64,000 bases of DNA from Halictus rubicundus. Taxonomy: Eukaryota; Arthropoda; Insecta; Hymenoptera; Halictidae. The stretch is from contig NW_027488588.1 of assembly GCF_050948215.1 (NCBI RefSeq), forward strand, positions 868,001 to 932,000. The letters are read 5' to 3'. This document shows, piece after piece, positions 1 through 10,071 of the stretch. The stretch's first letter is position 1; each line of letters starts with the position of its first letter. Both the position numbers and the translations under genes were made by a program. The notes under the pieces are model-generated. The model searched no databases. It saw only the letters and a list, made by a program, of their open reading frames with translations, and was not told the DNA's origin.

Positions 1-621
1 CTGTCTTGCATGTACACTTCCAGTACTTCGAAACAACCTGTACGTATTAGTGAAAGTATGTCTAGAAGGAGTGTTTCGCTCGGGGTACCTTTTTTCATAA
101 ATTAGTCGGGCCTGCACTGCATTTTTTCTACATTCACAGTAAATCGTGATCATATCACACTTTTCAGTCATCGAATATAACATAGCGGAATCGCGTTTGG
201 AAACATACTGATAGTAAATAAGAATGCTGAATAACATTGAAGAACCTTAGTATGTTTACTTTAACTACGACCATAGTATGTTTACTATTTCCTACAAGTA
301 TCAACCGTGATAAACGTATTCTGCTCCCATATTTTAGTTTTATACGTTTTTTCTGTCCTTGACCATGAATGACCTTGGACTAATTATAGTCACTGAATTC
401 CTAATGAAAGAGACTATCATTGTAGGTGTTTAAAAAAGGGTGGTTCCATTTAAAAAAGTCAAGGTGACCTTGATATCTCCAAAAAAATTACATAAAAACA
501 AAATTTTTTTTGCATCCTGTCAGCCCCATTGTACCATTCAACTTTGTCCTTACCATATTTTACGTATCTTTAGAAACAACAAAGATATTTGAGGTGCTAA
601 CGTTTGGTGACTCACCCTGTA
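1..621 (-). mobile_element. Mariner-like (DUF4817-type) element, copy 1, truncated by window start
   Basis: This stretch is the reverse complement of the element at 28066-28740. Shared blocks include the terminal motif reading CAGGGTGAGTCACC on the minus strand near 615 and the conserved block around 360-460. The transposase start region lies at 1-190 on the minus strand and runs out of the window. The outer end at 621 abuts a TATA-rich sequence, consistent with a TA target. Assignment depends on the transposase reading seen in the second copy. Confidence 0.6.
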
Positions 622-910
622 TATATTAATATATACATTTATAACCAAATTACAGGAAGTGCCGGAAAACAGGCCATTTGTCCGCACTGTGCGGCGGTCT
701 CCTTATTTTCCGTGATATTCGAAAAAACTGTCTGTTTTGATGAAAAATTCTGCCTATTTTGAATGACCGAATTTGTTCTTTAGGGAGGGGGAGGGTTGTT
801 TCGTTAATACCTGCAAGGGCATTTTTATTATCCATCCTATGAAATTATCGAGTCGAAGGTGTCAATGTTCTTGAACTTTGCAATCAAATTCACAGAAGTA
901 ATTTATTCAT
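622..910. repeat. Dispersed repeat F, copy 1
   Basis: The sequence recurs at 53781-54065 and 54550-54738, with a short piece at 25250-25330. All copies share a TATATTAATATATACA-type start, a block containing CATTTGTCCGCACTGTG, and a C-rich or G-rich tract near the middle. On the minus strand the copies keep a similar 60-residue open frame containing IRSFKIGRIFHQNRQFF, but I recognise no protein. Its class is unknown. Confidence 0.6.
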
Positions 911-933
911 GATCACTATAAGCTGTTTCTATA

Positions 934-1264
934 CTATATGTATTGATTGCCAAATGATTCCTTCAAATATCTCGATGCTTTAAATTTGACTGTGAGTTCC
1001 GACCTGACATGAGTATAGAAATGCCGCGAGTGGAAATACTGGAACATTTCGGCAAGAAAAAAACGTAGATAAAATGAAAATATACGAAATAGACATAATA
1101 AACGATTTATTTTGTACATATTAAGAAGCAATATTTTATTCACTATATTGTCTTTTAATCTATTCCTTTTTTTTACTAATTATTTCGCCAGTCTTTGAGA
1201 ATACTCTTTCGGAAGGAACAGATGTTGCCATAACACAAAGATACTCCTTTGCAAGCTTTGATAG
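934..1264 (-). pseudogene. hAT transposase C-terminal (hATC dimerisation) remnant
   Basis: Reading leftwards from 1264, the minus strand encodes a segment containing ATSVPSERVFSKTG followed by RNRLKDNIVNKILLLN. This is the typical hAT C-terminal dimerisation signature (an S-ERVFS core followed by an RNRL motif). The two halves are in different frames, separated by an A run near 1163, so the copy carries a frameshift. The upstream part of the transposase is missing because the LTR starting at 1265 cuts it. hAT transposases are cut-and-paste enzymes with 8-bp target duplications; no termini are visible here. Confidence 0.7.
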
Positions 1265-2099
1265 TGTTACGTCCCAAGTGGGATGAATTACGATTTTAAG
1301 AGGATAGGACGCAGTTTCAAACCTACCTGCATACACCGGCTATGGTTCGGGAAATTGAGGATCGTTTAAATATCTTTGTACCCTTATTTTGAAAACAACA
1401 AAATTATTGATTCATTCAAAGTGTGGTTCTGAATCAGAGATTACTTTGATTTTACAAATATGGTTTATATAGCGCATATACTGGAGTACTTACAAATAGT
1501 TTGATAATAATAATAATAATATTAATATTACCGTGATCACGGGTTCGGATTCGGTTACAATATACTCCTACTGCTGACACTGGTCTTTGAAACGGTTTGT
1601 CGCAAAACAACTGAATGAACTATTTTAACTTCGAAAGAGACTACTGGACTATTGACTATGACTGAATAACTGATTGTTCACGATTGCCTGACTGACTGAC
1701 TGACTGTTTATAACTGAATTTGAGGAATTGGTCCCCCTTTTTATAATATGGACAGTCCTTTGTTTTTCAAAGATGCTGGCACAGGATTCTCTACCTTATA
1801 TCTTTTTATCTTCTTGATGTCTCCTGACTAGTCAGCTGTATGCCGACAGGATCTTTTTACCATGAAGTCGGCGTCTTTTCTTATAATTTGGCATAATTAG
1901 ACACCTTTCCTGTTTGTTCTCGGGGTGAGAACTGATCTTCATCTGCGTGTCTTGCTAACTTACTGCGTAGAATTTTTAACATATATCTTAATCCTATTTT
2001 TACTTCTCCTCGCGCAACATCATCGGTTGTCCATAATAATTCATAATAATTCTTCATCTGAGGGTTTATTCGTTGGCGGTCGAACCACCGGACGTGACA
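1265..2099 (-). mobile_element. LTR of retroelement family A (3' LTR in the coding orientation)
   Basis: It starts TGTTACGTCC and ends GGACGTGACA. It aligns over its length with 5950-6785 and partly with 26922-27299 and 54846-55463. On the minus strand a TATTATAAAAAGG box lies near 1740, as expected for an LTR promoter. It also contains a short GACT microsatellite near 1690. The coding strand of the associated ORFs is minus, so this would be the downstream LTR. Left and right flanking bases do not match as a target duplication. Confidence 0.7.
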
Positions 2100-2737
2100 C
2101 CTTTATAAAGGCTATAGCCGGTTTTGGGGGCCAAATCGGCCCTGGAAGGGATTTTATTCCAATTTGCGCCATTCGATAGCCTACCAAAAAAGATATCTTT
2201 CAGCCAAGTTTTAGCCCTATAGCTCATCTGTAAGGGTAGTTACAGAGGAAAAACGAAAATCCAGTTTTTGGCCCATTTTCCCCATTTAATGACAATTTAA
2301 AATTCTGAAAAAAATCTGACACATTTCGGACACCAAACCATATACTTTGAGTCGTTTTCAGATTTTTCCGTTGTAAACTCTGGCTGTAAAAATCGAAAAA
2401 TACGAAAAAAATCGAAAAAATGCAGATTTCATATGGAAATCTAAGAGTGACCCAATCAGAATTAATTTAGCAATGAGATATTGTCCTAAGTATTATGCTC
2501 AATTTTTTTCAAATTCCTGCGATTGGTGCGTCATAGTAGGAAAAAATAAAAACCACTTTTTTTGGCGTTTTTTCCGTGAAAAACTAAGTTATAATTATCG
2601 TAAAAATATATTATGTAATATTAAACATCTCTAAGTTCAGGGAAACATCGTCCAGACTTTAAAAATTGCGTAATACAAAAAAGGACAATTATACTACGCA
2701 GGATATATCCCAATATTTCGAAGGTATTTTCAACGGC

Positions 2738-2820
2738 GCCGGTTGGTGCAGTAGCTATGGTCTCCGACTGCGGAACCGCTGAAGACTTTTTGGACCAGGT
2801 TCGGATCTCGCCTCGGTCCA
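2738..2820 (+). promoter_or_regulatory. tRNA-like Pol III promoter in left arm of Spy A
   Basis: The sequence has an A-box-like GGTTGGTGCAGTAGC, an anticodon-region CTCCGACTGCGGA and a B-box GGTTCGGATC, followed at 2821 by a run of T residues that would terminate Pol III. Acceptor-stem pairing is poor, so a working tRNA is unlikely. It resembles the head of a tRNA-derived SINE. Confidence 0.6.
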
Positions 2821-3126
2821 ATTTTTTTTTTTCTTTAATCACATGTTTTTTCGATTTCTAACCGTATGATTGTTGTTACGCTGTTGTAAAAACATTTTTT
2901 AACTATGTTTAAACTATTTTTTAATAATTTTCCGGAAAAATATTTTTGGAGTACTTTCGGCCTTTAGTCATCTACGGGCTGTATTACTTATCTACTTAAC
3001 ATTTTTTTACATGGAATAAGGGATTGATTATTTTTGTGACAGAAAATATATACATGAAGTATTATTAGGAATAATCTGTAATAATTATAGGTGGATTGGT
3101 ATGCAGTGGAATCATGTATGGCGTTT

Positions 3127-3681
3127 TCAGTCTTCGTCGCTATCTTCGTCAATTGTCGGTGTTATTTGGTCGTTATTGAAAATTCTGGTGAGCAACTCTG
3201 CTGGCCGAACTATGTCTGTGTCGTATCGAGCATAAAATAAATATTAAATGATAGCAGCTACATGTGAGCAACATCCAATAGTGCGATTACCATTGGCACA
3301 TTCACAACAATACCGTTTTATACCGGAATGACCAGTTGTGTTTGGTATATAATCTATGTAGCATTTGTACGTTTTGCGGTTGATATGTCGCGATTTTACT
3401 TCCAATTTTACAATATTATTATTTTCTATTAAATAACGGACATTAATTTTATTATCGTGTTCATCCATTATCTCGGCCAAATACGAAACAGCTTAAGATA
3501 ATTGGTATGATCCCGTGAAAAGTATCTTCAAATCGTCTTCTGTCATTTCCGGAAAATCAAAAATATCGGTGGAAGATATGTTTTTAAACGGCGTTTTTCT
3601 GCGACAGCTGCTCGTTGCTTGTAAAAGATATAATAAAAAACAGCAAAGACTATTGGAACACCTCAATAAAGCAATGTCCAC
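3127..3681 (-). pseudogene. Spy transposase C-terminal remnant with SWIM zinc finger
   Basis: The minus-strand frame reads through a segment ending DFPEMTEDDLKILFTGSYQLS, which matches the tail of the transposase in the copy at 23323-23751. It continues to a CEC...CCSH motif (C-x-C...C-x-H, SWIM type) around residue 140 and an acidic tail ending DEDSDED before a TGA at 3127-3129. Two in-frame TAA codons (3493-3495 and 3244-3246) break it. The DDE catalytic part upstream of about 3681 is not recognisable. SWIM fingers bind zinc and are usually DNA- or protein-binding; here it may help recognise the ends, which is inference. Confidence 0.65.
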
Positions 3682-4132
3682 GGCTCGATTGTTTCAGTTA
3701 AATGCCCAAAGTCCTGAATCGAAAATGTCCTTCATCAGGAATTTTTCCAGACAACAATGGTTATAGTTTTCCGAAGCATAAACATCGTTTTCATAATATC
3801 CCTAATAATATTTTTACTTGACAGAAACAGATACAATAATACCTCCCGACCCCAATATAACACTAGATTTATTATTAATAATAAGTAAAGTACCGACTAA
3901 AGATAAAAGATTTAATAGACAAGTCAATGCACTTATTCTATGTAAAAAAAATGTTAAGTAGATAAGTAATACAGCCCGTAGATGACTAAAGGCCGAAAGT
4001 ACTCCAAAAATATTTTTCCGGAAAATTATTAAAAAATAGTTTAAACATAGTTAAAAAATGTTTTTACAACAGCGTAACAACAATCATACGGTTAGAAATC
4101 AAAAAAACATGTGATTAAAGAAAAAAAAAAAT

Positions 4133-4217
4133 TGGACCGGGGCGAGATCCGAACCTGGTCCAAAAAGTCTTCAGCGGTTCCGCAGTCGGAGACCATAGCT
4201 ACTGCACCAACCGGCGC
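4133..4217 (-). promoter_or_regulatory. tRNA-like Pol III promoter in right arm of Spy A
   Basis: This is the inverted partner of 2738-2820, with the same A- and B-box motifs and a T run on the minus strand just beyond 4133. One or two bases differ from the left arm. Transcription from the two arms would run toward the element centre. Confidence 0.6.
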
Positions 4218-4846
4218 CGTTGAAAATATCTTCGAAATATTGGGATATATCCTGCGTAGTATAATTGTCGTTTTTTGTATTACGCAATTTTTAAAGTCTG
4301 GACGATGTTTCCCTGAACTTAGAGATGTTTAATATTACATAATATATTTTTACGATAATTATAACTTAGTTTTTCACGGAAAAAACGCCAAAAAAAGTGG
4401 TTTTTATTTTTTCCTACTATGACGCACCAATCGCAGGAATTTGAAAAAAATTGAGCATAATACTTAGGACAATATCTTATTGCTAAATTAATTCTGATTG
4501 GGTCACTTTTAGATTTCCATATGAAATCTGCATTTTTTCGATTTTTTTCGTATTTTTCGATTTTTACAGCCAGAGTTTACAACGGAAAAATCTGAAAACG
4601 ACTCAAAGTATGTGGTTTGGTGTCCGAAATGTGTCAGATTTTTTTCAGAATTTTAAATTGTCATTAAATGGGGAAAATGGGCCAAAAACTGGATGTTCGT
4701 TTTTCCTCTGTAACTACCCTTACAGATGAGCTATAGGGCTAAAACTTGGCTGAAAGGTATCTTTTTTGGTAGGCTATCGAATGGCGCAAATTGGAATAAA
4801 ATCCCTTCCAGGGCCGATTTGGCCCCCAAAACCGGCTATAGCCTTT

Positions 4847-4925
4847 GAGGATTATAAGGACTGCTAATATTCCTGTACTGAAGGATCCAAATGTAATGAG
4901 AAGAGAAGAAAAAAACTGTGTACAT
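4847..4925 (-). pseudogene. Viral-type glycoprotein membrane-anchor fragment
   Basis: On the minus strand the frame reads a hydrophobic stretch containing GSFSTGILAVLIILK. It aligns with GSLSVGILAVFIILK in the fragment at 25606-25974. It is a single transmembrane anchor, truncated on one side by Spy A and joined on the other, near 4925, to an unrelated cysteine-rich ORF. The latter join is best explained by an internal deletion of the retroelement. Confidence 0.55.
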
Positions 4926-4941
4926 GGTGTGGGTGCGCTTG

Positions 4942-5685
4942 TCACCATCGGGTCACTACTTCTTGGGCGTAGCCAGTGTGGATCAGCCACCACTCGTCCA
5001 CGTTCATTTCGAAGTGCTCTTCGATGCATTCCGTGCACTCCCATGCCTGACGGACCCTTTCTAGTTGCCGACCGCAGTCTTGGCATTTGGAGTAGGTCTG
5101 GGCCGGGTTCAGCTGACACATGATGTGCCAGCCCCGTTGCTCGTAGTACCAGTGCTCTCTTGGGGTTAGGCGGCCATAACATGTCCGGCATATCCTATTT
5201 TGGTGGTACACGTACGATGCTTCTTGCTGTGATGTACCCACGCAGTATAAATTTAGAAGATTTCGGTACGTTTCAGGGTAATGGGGTGGTATTACCCCAT
5301 CTATCGGCCCATAAAATTCCTCCAATACCTCCTCTTCGGGGCGGTAGTCCATACGTCTCCTCCGTACGTCTTGGTCCGGAAAATTCCCGGCGGGCAGTCC
5401 ATATTTGGAGTAGGTTTGGGCTAGATCTAGCTGACACAAGATGTGCCAGCCTCCTTCTTCACAATACCATTGTTCCCTTCTGATCAGGCGGCCATAACAC
5501 GCACGACATATCCTATTTCAGTGATGTATGTAGGACGTCTCTTGTCGTGGTGCGACGACACAGTACAGATTCCGGAGGTTCCGGTATGTTTCTGGATAGT
5601 GGGTCGGTACTAACCCATCTATAGGCCCGTAGAATTCTTGTAACACCTCTTCCTCTGGGCGATAATTCGGCCTTGGTATAGGCAT
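4942..5685 (-). pseudogene. Cysteine-rich ORF with a 106-codon internal tandem duplication
   Basis: A 248-codon minus-strand frame starts at ATG 5683-5685 and ends at 4942, broken only by TGA at 5518-5520. Two modules of about 85 residues are repeated with an offset of exactly 318 bp (for example 5090 versus 5408). Each contains RPEEEVL(Q/E)EFYGPIDG, HYPETYRNL and NRICR(A/T)CYGRL. A further C-x2-C pair and WECTEC follow in the last part, suggesting zinc binding. It lies directly behind the primer-site region of the 5' LTR, where gag normally sits, but I do not recognise it as a known Gag. Function unknown. Confidence 0.55.
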
Positions 5686-5925
5686 TGTTGTCTTTCTGAA
5701 TTGATCCTTTGTCCCGCTATTACCTTCATCTATTTTATATAGTTGGTCTCTGGGATATCAGGGTTTCTGATGTCATTTATCACTGGTTTACCCATACAAG
5801 TTGATGTGCTGAGGATTGACAGCAGCTTCCCTGGACTAATTTTCCGATATACATACTCATATATTGAAGGTTCTTTCCAAAACTTTCCAATATTTTGTTG
5901 ATCAAAGGTCTTTGTCACTGCGCTT

Positions 5926-5949
5926 TATCCCACCGCTGTCACCAATTTT
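5926..5949 (-). promoter_or_regulatory. Putative primer binding site region of LTR element A
   Basis: Immediately inside the 5' LTR the minus strand reads TTGGTGACAGCGGTGGGA, the position and TGG start expected of a tRNA primer site. I cannot assign the tRNA. Confidence 0.4.
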
Positions 5950-6785
5950 TGTTATGTCCCAGTTGGAGCGGATTATAATTTTTTGGGGATAAGTCGCAGT
6001 TTTGAACCTACTTGCATTCATCGGCTACGGTTCGGAAAATTGAGGATTGGTTAAATATGTTGTACCCGTATTTAAAAAAAAAACAACAAAATTATCGATT
6101 TATTCAGAATTAGGTGCTGAATCAGATATTCGAAGTTTGACTTTACTTTACAAGCAGGGATTTTGTATAGCGCATAAGCTAGAGGGCTTACAAGTGTTTC
6201 GCTTTATAATAATATTAATTTATCGAGTCGCTGATTTGTGGAGATCGCTCGCAAGTTTGTAGTCGCTGATTTCGGAAGGGCGCTCGCAGGTTGTAGTCGC
6301 TGGTTCTCCGCAGTGGCTCGTAGGTCGAAGTTGCTGAACTTTCACGAGCACTTCGCGGGACTTATACGCCGAAACTCATAGATTTTAAAAGGAACTGTTA
6401 ATAATTGCGCGACGCGTCTACCGTACGGATCTTTTACTAACTGACTGAACTCATTTTGAGGAGTTGATCTTCTCAATGTCTCCTGATTAGTCTGCTGTGT
6501 GTTGCCAGGGTTCTTTTACTTATGAAGTCGACGTCTTTTCTTGTAATTCGGCATAGTATTCTTCTTGTTTGTTTCCAAGGTGTAAACTGATCTTCGTCTG
6601 CGTGTCTTGCAGGAAGATAAGTTGGAGTCTTTTTCCGCGCTACCTAACTGCGTAGAATTGCTAACATATATTTTAATCTTATTTTATTTCCTCTCGCCCG
6701 ACATCATCGGGTTTTTCTATAATAATTAATACTAATTCTTTATCTAAGCGTTTATTCATTTACGGTCGAACCACCGGACGTGACA
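5950..6785 (-). mobile_element. LTR of retroelement family A (5' LTR for 2100-5949)
   Basis: It starts TGTTATGTCC and ends ACGTGACA. It matches 1265-2099 across its length, but with many substitutions and indels, so the pair is old or the two LTRs belong to different insertions. Glycoprotein coding remains abut both this LTR (at 6786) and the partner (at 2100), suggesting a tandem or recombined array of two copies sharing LTRs. Confidence 0.65.
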
Positions 6786-7268
6786 ACGCATAAATGCACT
6801 GTCCTGAAGGAAGTTTGTTTTTGCTAACAATTACATGAGCTAAAACAACTCTAACAAGTCCTTTGCAGAAAAATATAAACGGCTGTTTCGGCCTAATTAT
6901 AAACTGCTCCTTAGCCCCAGCAACAGTTGTCGAGATCATCCAATATGTATCAGTCGCTCCATAACACCTAACGCTGGGGTTATTATTTGCTTCTATGTCA
7001 GGATGTATTTCATGCATACTAGCGCCGACAACATGGGTACGCCACACATTCACTTCTGTACATTTCAATCCCCAGAGATTATCGGATCCCACTTTTTGAT
7101 ACTTAGTACCCCATGCATCTTGATTAGGCTTAGTCTGTGCAGGTATCCGCACCAGTTTAGCGTTGTGACGGTGATCTCGCTTCGAATGTGCTTGTGACAC
7201 GCACCAATCTCTGCTTGATACGCGTAGGAAAGCTTCTTGTTAAGTAACAGAATTACGATCTCGCACAC
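6786..7268 (-). pseudogene. Viral-type envelope glycoprotein fragment
   Basis: The minus strand has an open frame of about 140 codons containing LWGLKCTEVNVWRTHVVG and VRCYGATDTYWM. It is preceded in another frame by LSYAYQAEIGACHKHI, so a frameshift lies near 7180. The cysteine spacing and its position just before an LTR suggest an env-type glycoprotein. Together with the anchor fragments elsewhere it fits the chuvirus-like glycoproteins known in arthropod LTR elements, an assignment made from memory without a search. The 5' part is cut by Spy B at 7288, and the 3' end runs into the LTR. Confidence 0.45.
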
Positions 7269-7921
7269 AATTATCTCTTTAATTAAAGGGCCTAGCCGAT
7301 TAAGATGGTCAAAACTGCCCTTAGAGGTTTTTCAATGATTAATGAACCATTCGAAAGCTGACCAAGAAAAACCCCTCTGAGCAAAATTTCAACCCCTTAT
7401 CTTGCCCGTGAGGGTAGTTACAGGGTAAATTAGATTTCGCGCTTTTCCGCGCATTTCCCACACTCTGATGCTTCCTAAAATTCTGAAAAAAATGTGGCAT
7501 ATTTTGGATCCTAAGACAGATTTTTGAGAATTTTTTCAGATTTTTTTCTTGCAAACTGTGGTCGTAAAAAATGAAAAACCTAAAAAAAAATCGGAAAAAT
7601 GTACATTTCTCAAAAATATGAAAACATGCTATTTTGCTGTTTAGTGCCCCGATAAAGTACCATAACAGGCAGTGTCCTCAATTTTTTTAGATTTTTTCTT
7701 GTGGGGACTTTTTGTCCAGACAAGAAAAACCGAATTTTTTCGCCGTTTCTGCTGTTAGGAGGAAAGTTACACTTGTTGGTTTTATCGCAGGTATATATTA
7801 AGTCATTTTAAACATTATTACATTGAAACAAGTAAGTGTTTGACCTAAGAAATGTTTTAAGAGAAAAAATGGATTGTATTTTGTGCGGTATATACCAGAA
7901 TGTTCGTAACGTTTACAACAT

Positions 7922-7993
7922 CGCCGGTTGGCACAGCGGTTAGGGCGTCGGACTACGGAGCGGATACGCGGGTGTTCGAATCCCGTCGGTGGG
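7922..7993 (+). promoter_or_regulatory. tRNA-Arg-like Pol III promoter, left arm of Spy B
   Basis: A box TGGCACAGCGGTTAGG, anticodon-loop region GGACTACGGA (anticodon ACG, arginine) and B box GTGTTCGAATCCC are present, followed within 10 bases by a run of eight or more T. A TATATACC sequence lies about 30 bases upstream. The middle resembles tRNA-Arg(ACG); the acceptor and anticodon stems pair imperfectly, so I call it tRNA-like. Confidence 0.65.
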
Positions 7994-8340
7994 AAAGTTT
8001 TTTTTCCATACGTCATCTTTATTTTTTCAATTTCTTATATGGTTTATTCATGTGATTTTAACAATATTTTGTTAATGTTTTAAAAATATTGAGGTAACAT
8101 TTTTAATTAACTTTTATTTATATCACTCCGATTTTACTTCGAATTTAATGATATTATTTTCTTGGATTAGGCAATTAATTAATATTTATATTATTGTGAT
8201 CGTCCACGATTTCTGCCAGATATGAAATTGCTTGTTACCTCAGTATTTTTAAAACATCAAAGAAATATTGTTAAAATGACATAAATAAACCATATAAGAA
8301 ATTGAAAAAATAAAGATGACGTATGGAAAAAAAAACTTTC

Positions 8341-8411
8341 CCACCGACGGGATTCGAACACCAGCGTATCCGCTCCGTAGCCCGACGCCCTAACCGCTGT
8401 GCCAACCGGCG
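8341..8411 (-). promoter_or_regulatory. tRNA-Arg-like Pol III promoter, right arm of Spy B
   Basis: Inverted partner of 7922-7993 with the same boxes and a T run on the minus strand. It differs from the left arm by about two bases in the body, for example GGGCTACGGA in place of GGACTACGGA. Confidence 0.65.
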
Positions 8412-8798
8412 ATGTTGTAATCGTTCCGAACATTCTGGTATATATCGCACAAAATACAATCCATTTTTTCTCTTAAAACATTTCTTAGGTCAAACACTTA
8501 CTTGTTTCAATGTAATAATGTTTAAAATGACTTATGTTACGTATGGAGACGTGTCTCCACGTTCATTTCGATTAGAAGTTCTAATCTCTTTTCTGAGAAC
8601 GAAAAGCGTCCCAACAGGCCCCTTGTCTAATGATTGTACTCCGGCTGGACGCAGCTGGCACGAAGCATGATTCAGTAACAGCACCGTACGATTTCCCAAT
8701 ATGGAAATCTTCAAAACATCCCCTTCTGGTATGTTTTGTCAAGATAGTCTTTGATAGGAAACATCCTGGCTAACCCTTAGTTTTACCCCTATAAACAA

Positions 8799-9840
8799 AA
8801 GATCCAGCTGCAAACCTTAAACTCACTAGAAACGACAAATACGAGTATGCGACCGTAAAATAAAACAGATACATTCCCCTCTCATTTTTAGGGTATATAA
8901 ACCCATGCATTTTCATCCTCTTCGGTTAGTCGAGAAGCGGTTCAGTCAAGATTCAGACGCGGTTCAGTACTCGTGCAGTCACGTCGCGTCAAGTCTAGTG
9001 AGATTGGGTTAAAGTCCCTTTCGAATCAATTCGTAACCTTATAGATTCCGTTAGTTCGGTATATATTCTATTTGGCATTCAACAATCGCTATCTAACCCC
9101 GCATTGCCAGTGCGTCAACACCGTGCATCATAGGTAACAATTTCTCTAATTGTACACTTATCTACATCCACTCGCGACACAAACAATTACACTTGTAACT
9201 ATTCCAAATCAGAATATATTTGTCTTGTTTGTTAACTCGCGTAATCTACAACCTTTAATTATTGCCTGATATCCTAATCTAATAATTGAACGTTCCCACA
9301 TGATACAATCTTACCGCTCGGATTGTATCAATTAAATTATATATAAGTTACGAGGCTTACTAATCTTAGATTCAATTCAACGAAGATTTCTCCAACCTAG
9401 TGGCTCCCCGGTTTCGCATTGGGTGCGTCCACGAAAATTATACCATCCTAGAAGACCCCTGATTTCGCATTGGGTTCTTCCGTATCCTAGCAGCTCCCTG
9501 GTCTCGCATCAGGCGCGTCTGTGAGTTATCCACCTTCCTTTAAATCGGGTTCGCCGCGTGTCCATCCTAGTGACTCCCCGATTTCGCATTGGGTGCGTTC
9601 ACGAAGTTTCATCCTCCTAGTAGCTCCCCGGTTTTGCATCGGGTGCGTCTGCGTTTGACTCCAACCTCCCAGAGGTTCCCTGATTTCGCATCAGGTGCGT
9701 CCTCGACGTCAACTATCCTAGCGATTCCCCGATTTCGCATTGGGTGCGTCCGCGTACCTAACTAACAAATGGAAACCATATTCCTGGGGTAACAACCCCT
9801 CGCCAGCCTCTCGCGTTGCTCGCAGCCCTGGCTCGTAACA
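8799..9840. repeat. 1.04-kb interspersed repeat, copy 1 (solo-LTR-like)
   Basis: It matches 31195-32238 almost throughout. It contains a strong GGGTATATAAACCC TATA box near 8890, followed about 30 bp later by TTCGGTTAGTC, and ends CTCGTAACA. A TG...CA frame and size suit a solo LTR, but I find no target duplication. In the second copy its first 60 bp form the end of a LINE ORF1, so a LINE-derived segment is the alternative. The 9397-9754 part is a hairpin-forming tandem array. Confidence 0.55.
9397..9754. repeat. Tandem array of short hairpins
   Basis: Seven or eight units of roughly 40-65 bp each contain a 6-bp stem closed by a TTCGC-type loop, such as CCCGAT-TTCGC-ATTGGG and CCTGAT-TTCGC-ATCAGG, followed by GTGCGTC. 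Stem changes between units are largely compensated. The array recurs at about 31791-32150. Confidence 0.65.
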
Positions 9841-10071
9841 TATCCGACGAAAAAAGATAATTCTTTTTATTCGAAGCGGATTTATTCGAACTTCGAATAA
9901 TTTTTTCATCTTTTATCTGTATCTTTTATTCGAAGGCTTTGAATAAAGCTTCGAATAACTTTTGCCGAGCGCCGAGCTTCAAAGACCCAGCGACGACAGA
10001 CGACATACAATGTAAGCGGATGGAGAATCGCGCAGGAATGAAAGTTTAAACTTTTAGATTTATCCATATAT
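9841..10071. repeat. TTCGAA-rich repeat E, left part (split by gypsy 1)
   Basis: Many TTATTCGAA and TCGAATAA motifs, then a unique part with CGCTTACATTG-type sequence. It is the reverse complement of 36580-36850. The gypsy element at 10072-15505 divides it, and it resumes at 15506. Confidence 0.65.

Larger units (their letters stand above)
2110..4843. mobile_element. Spy-type DNA transposon, copy A, with about 850-bp inverted repeats
   Basis: The ends read GGCTATAGCC at both termini in inverted orientation, and the arms (about 2110-2995 and 3960-4843) are near-perfect inverted repeats. It is flanked by AAA on the left and TTT on the right. The homologous uninterrupted glycoprotein sequence at 25845-25865 reads AAATTT at the same point, so insertion occurred between AAA and TTT with no duplication, the behaviour described for Spy transposons. 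The interior (2996-3959) holds a broken minus-strand transposase C-terminus. Each arm carries a tRNA-like sequence. It is inserted in the membrane-anchor region of LTR element A. Confidence 0.75.
7288..8538. mobile_element. Spy-type DNA transposon, copy B, right end truncated
   Basis: The left end is AAA followed by GGGCCTAGCCG, identical in type to copy C. The left arm spans about 7288-8110; the right arm is present from about 8230 but stops at 8538, where unrelated sequence begins. The centre (about 8115-8230) retains a minus-strand trace of the transposase tail. Both tRNA-like sequences are kept. It lies inside the glycoprotein fragment. Confidence 0.7.

Noticed and set aside
2738..2820. 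Functional tRNA gene
   Set aside because: Boxes are present but acceptor and anticodon stems do not pair well, and all copies lie in transposon arms; tRNA-like is the safer call.
2621..2842. Identical 73-codon ORFs at 2621-2842 (minus) and 4111-4332 (plus)
   Set aside because: They lie in the two inverted-repeat arms and overlap the tRNA-like sequence on its opposite strand; duplicated non-coding sequence explains the match.
8323..8670. 115-codon plus-strand ORF
   Set aside because: Antisense to the tRNA-like sequence and crosses the truncation point of Spy B; a chance frame.
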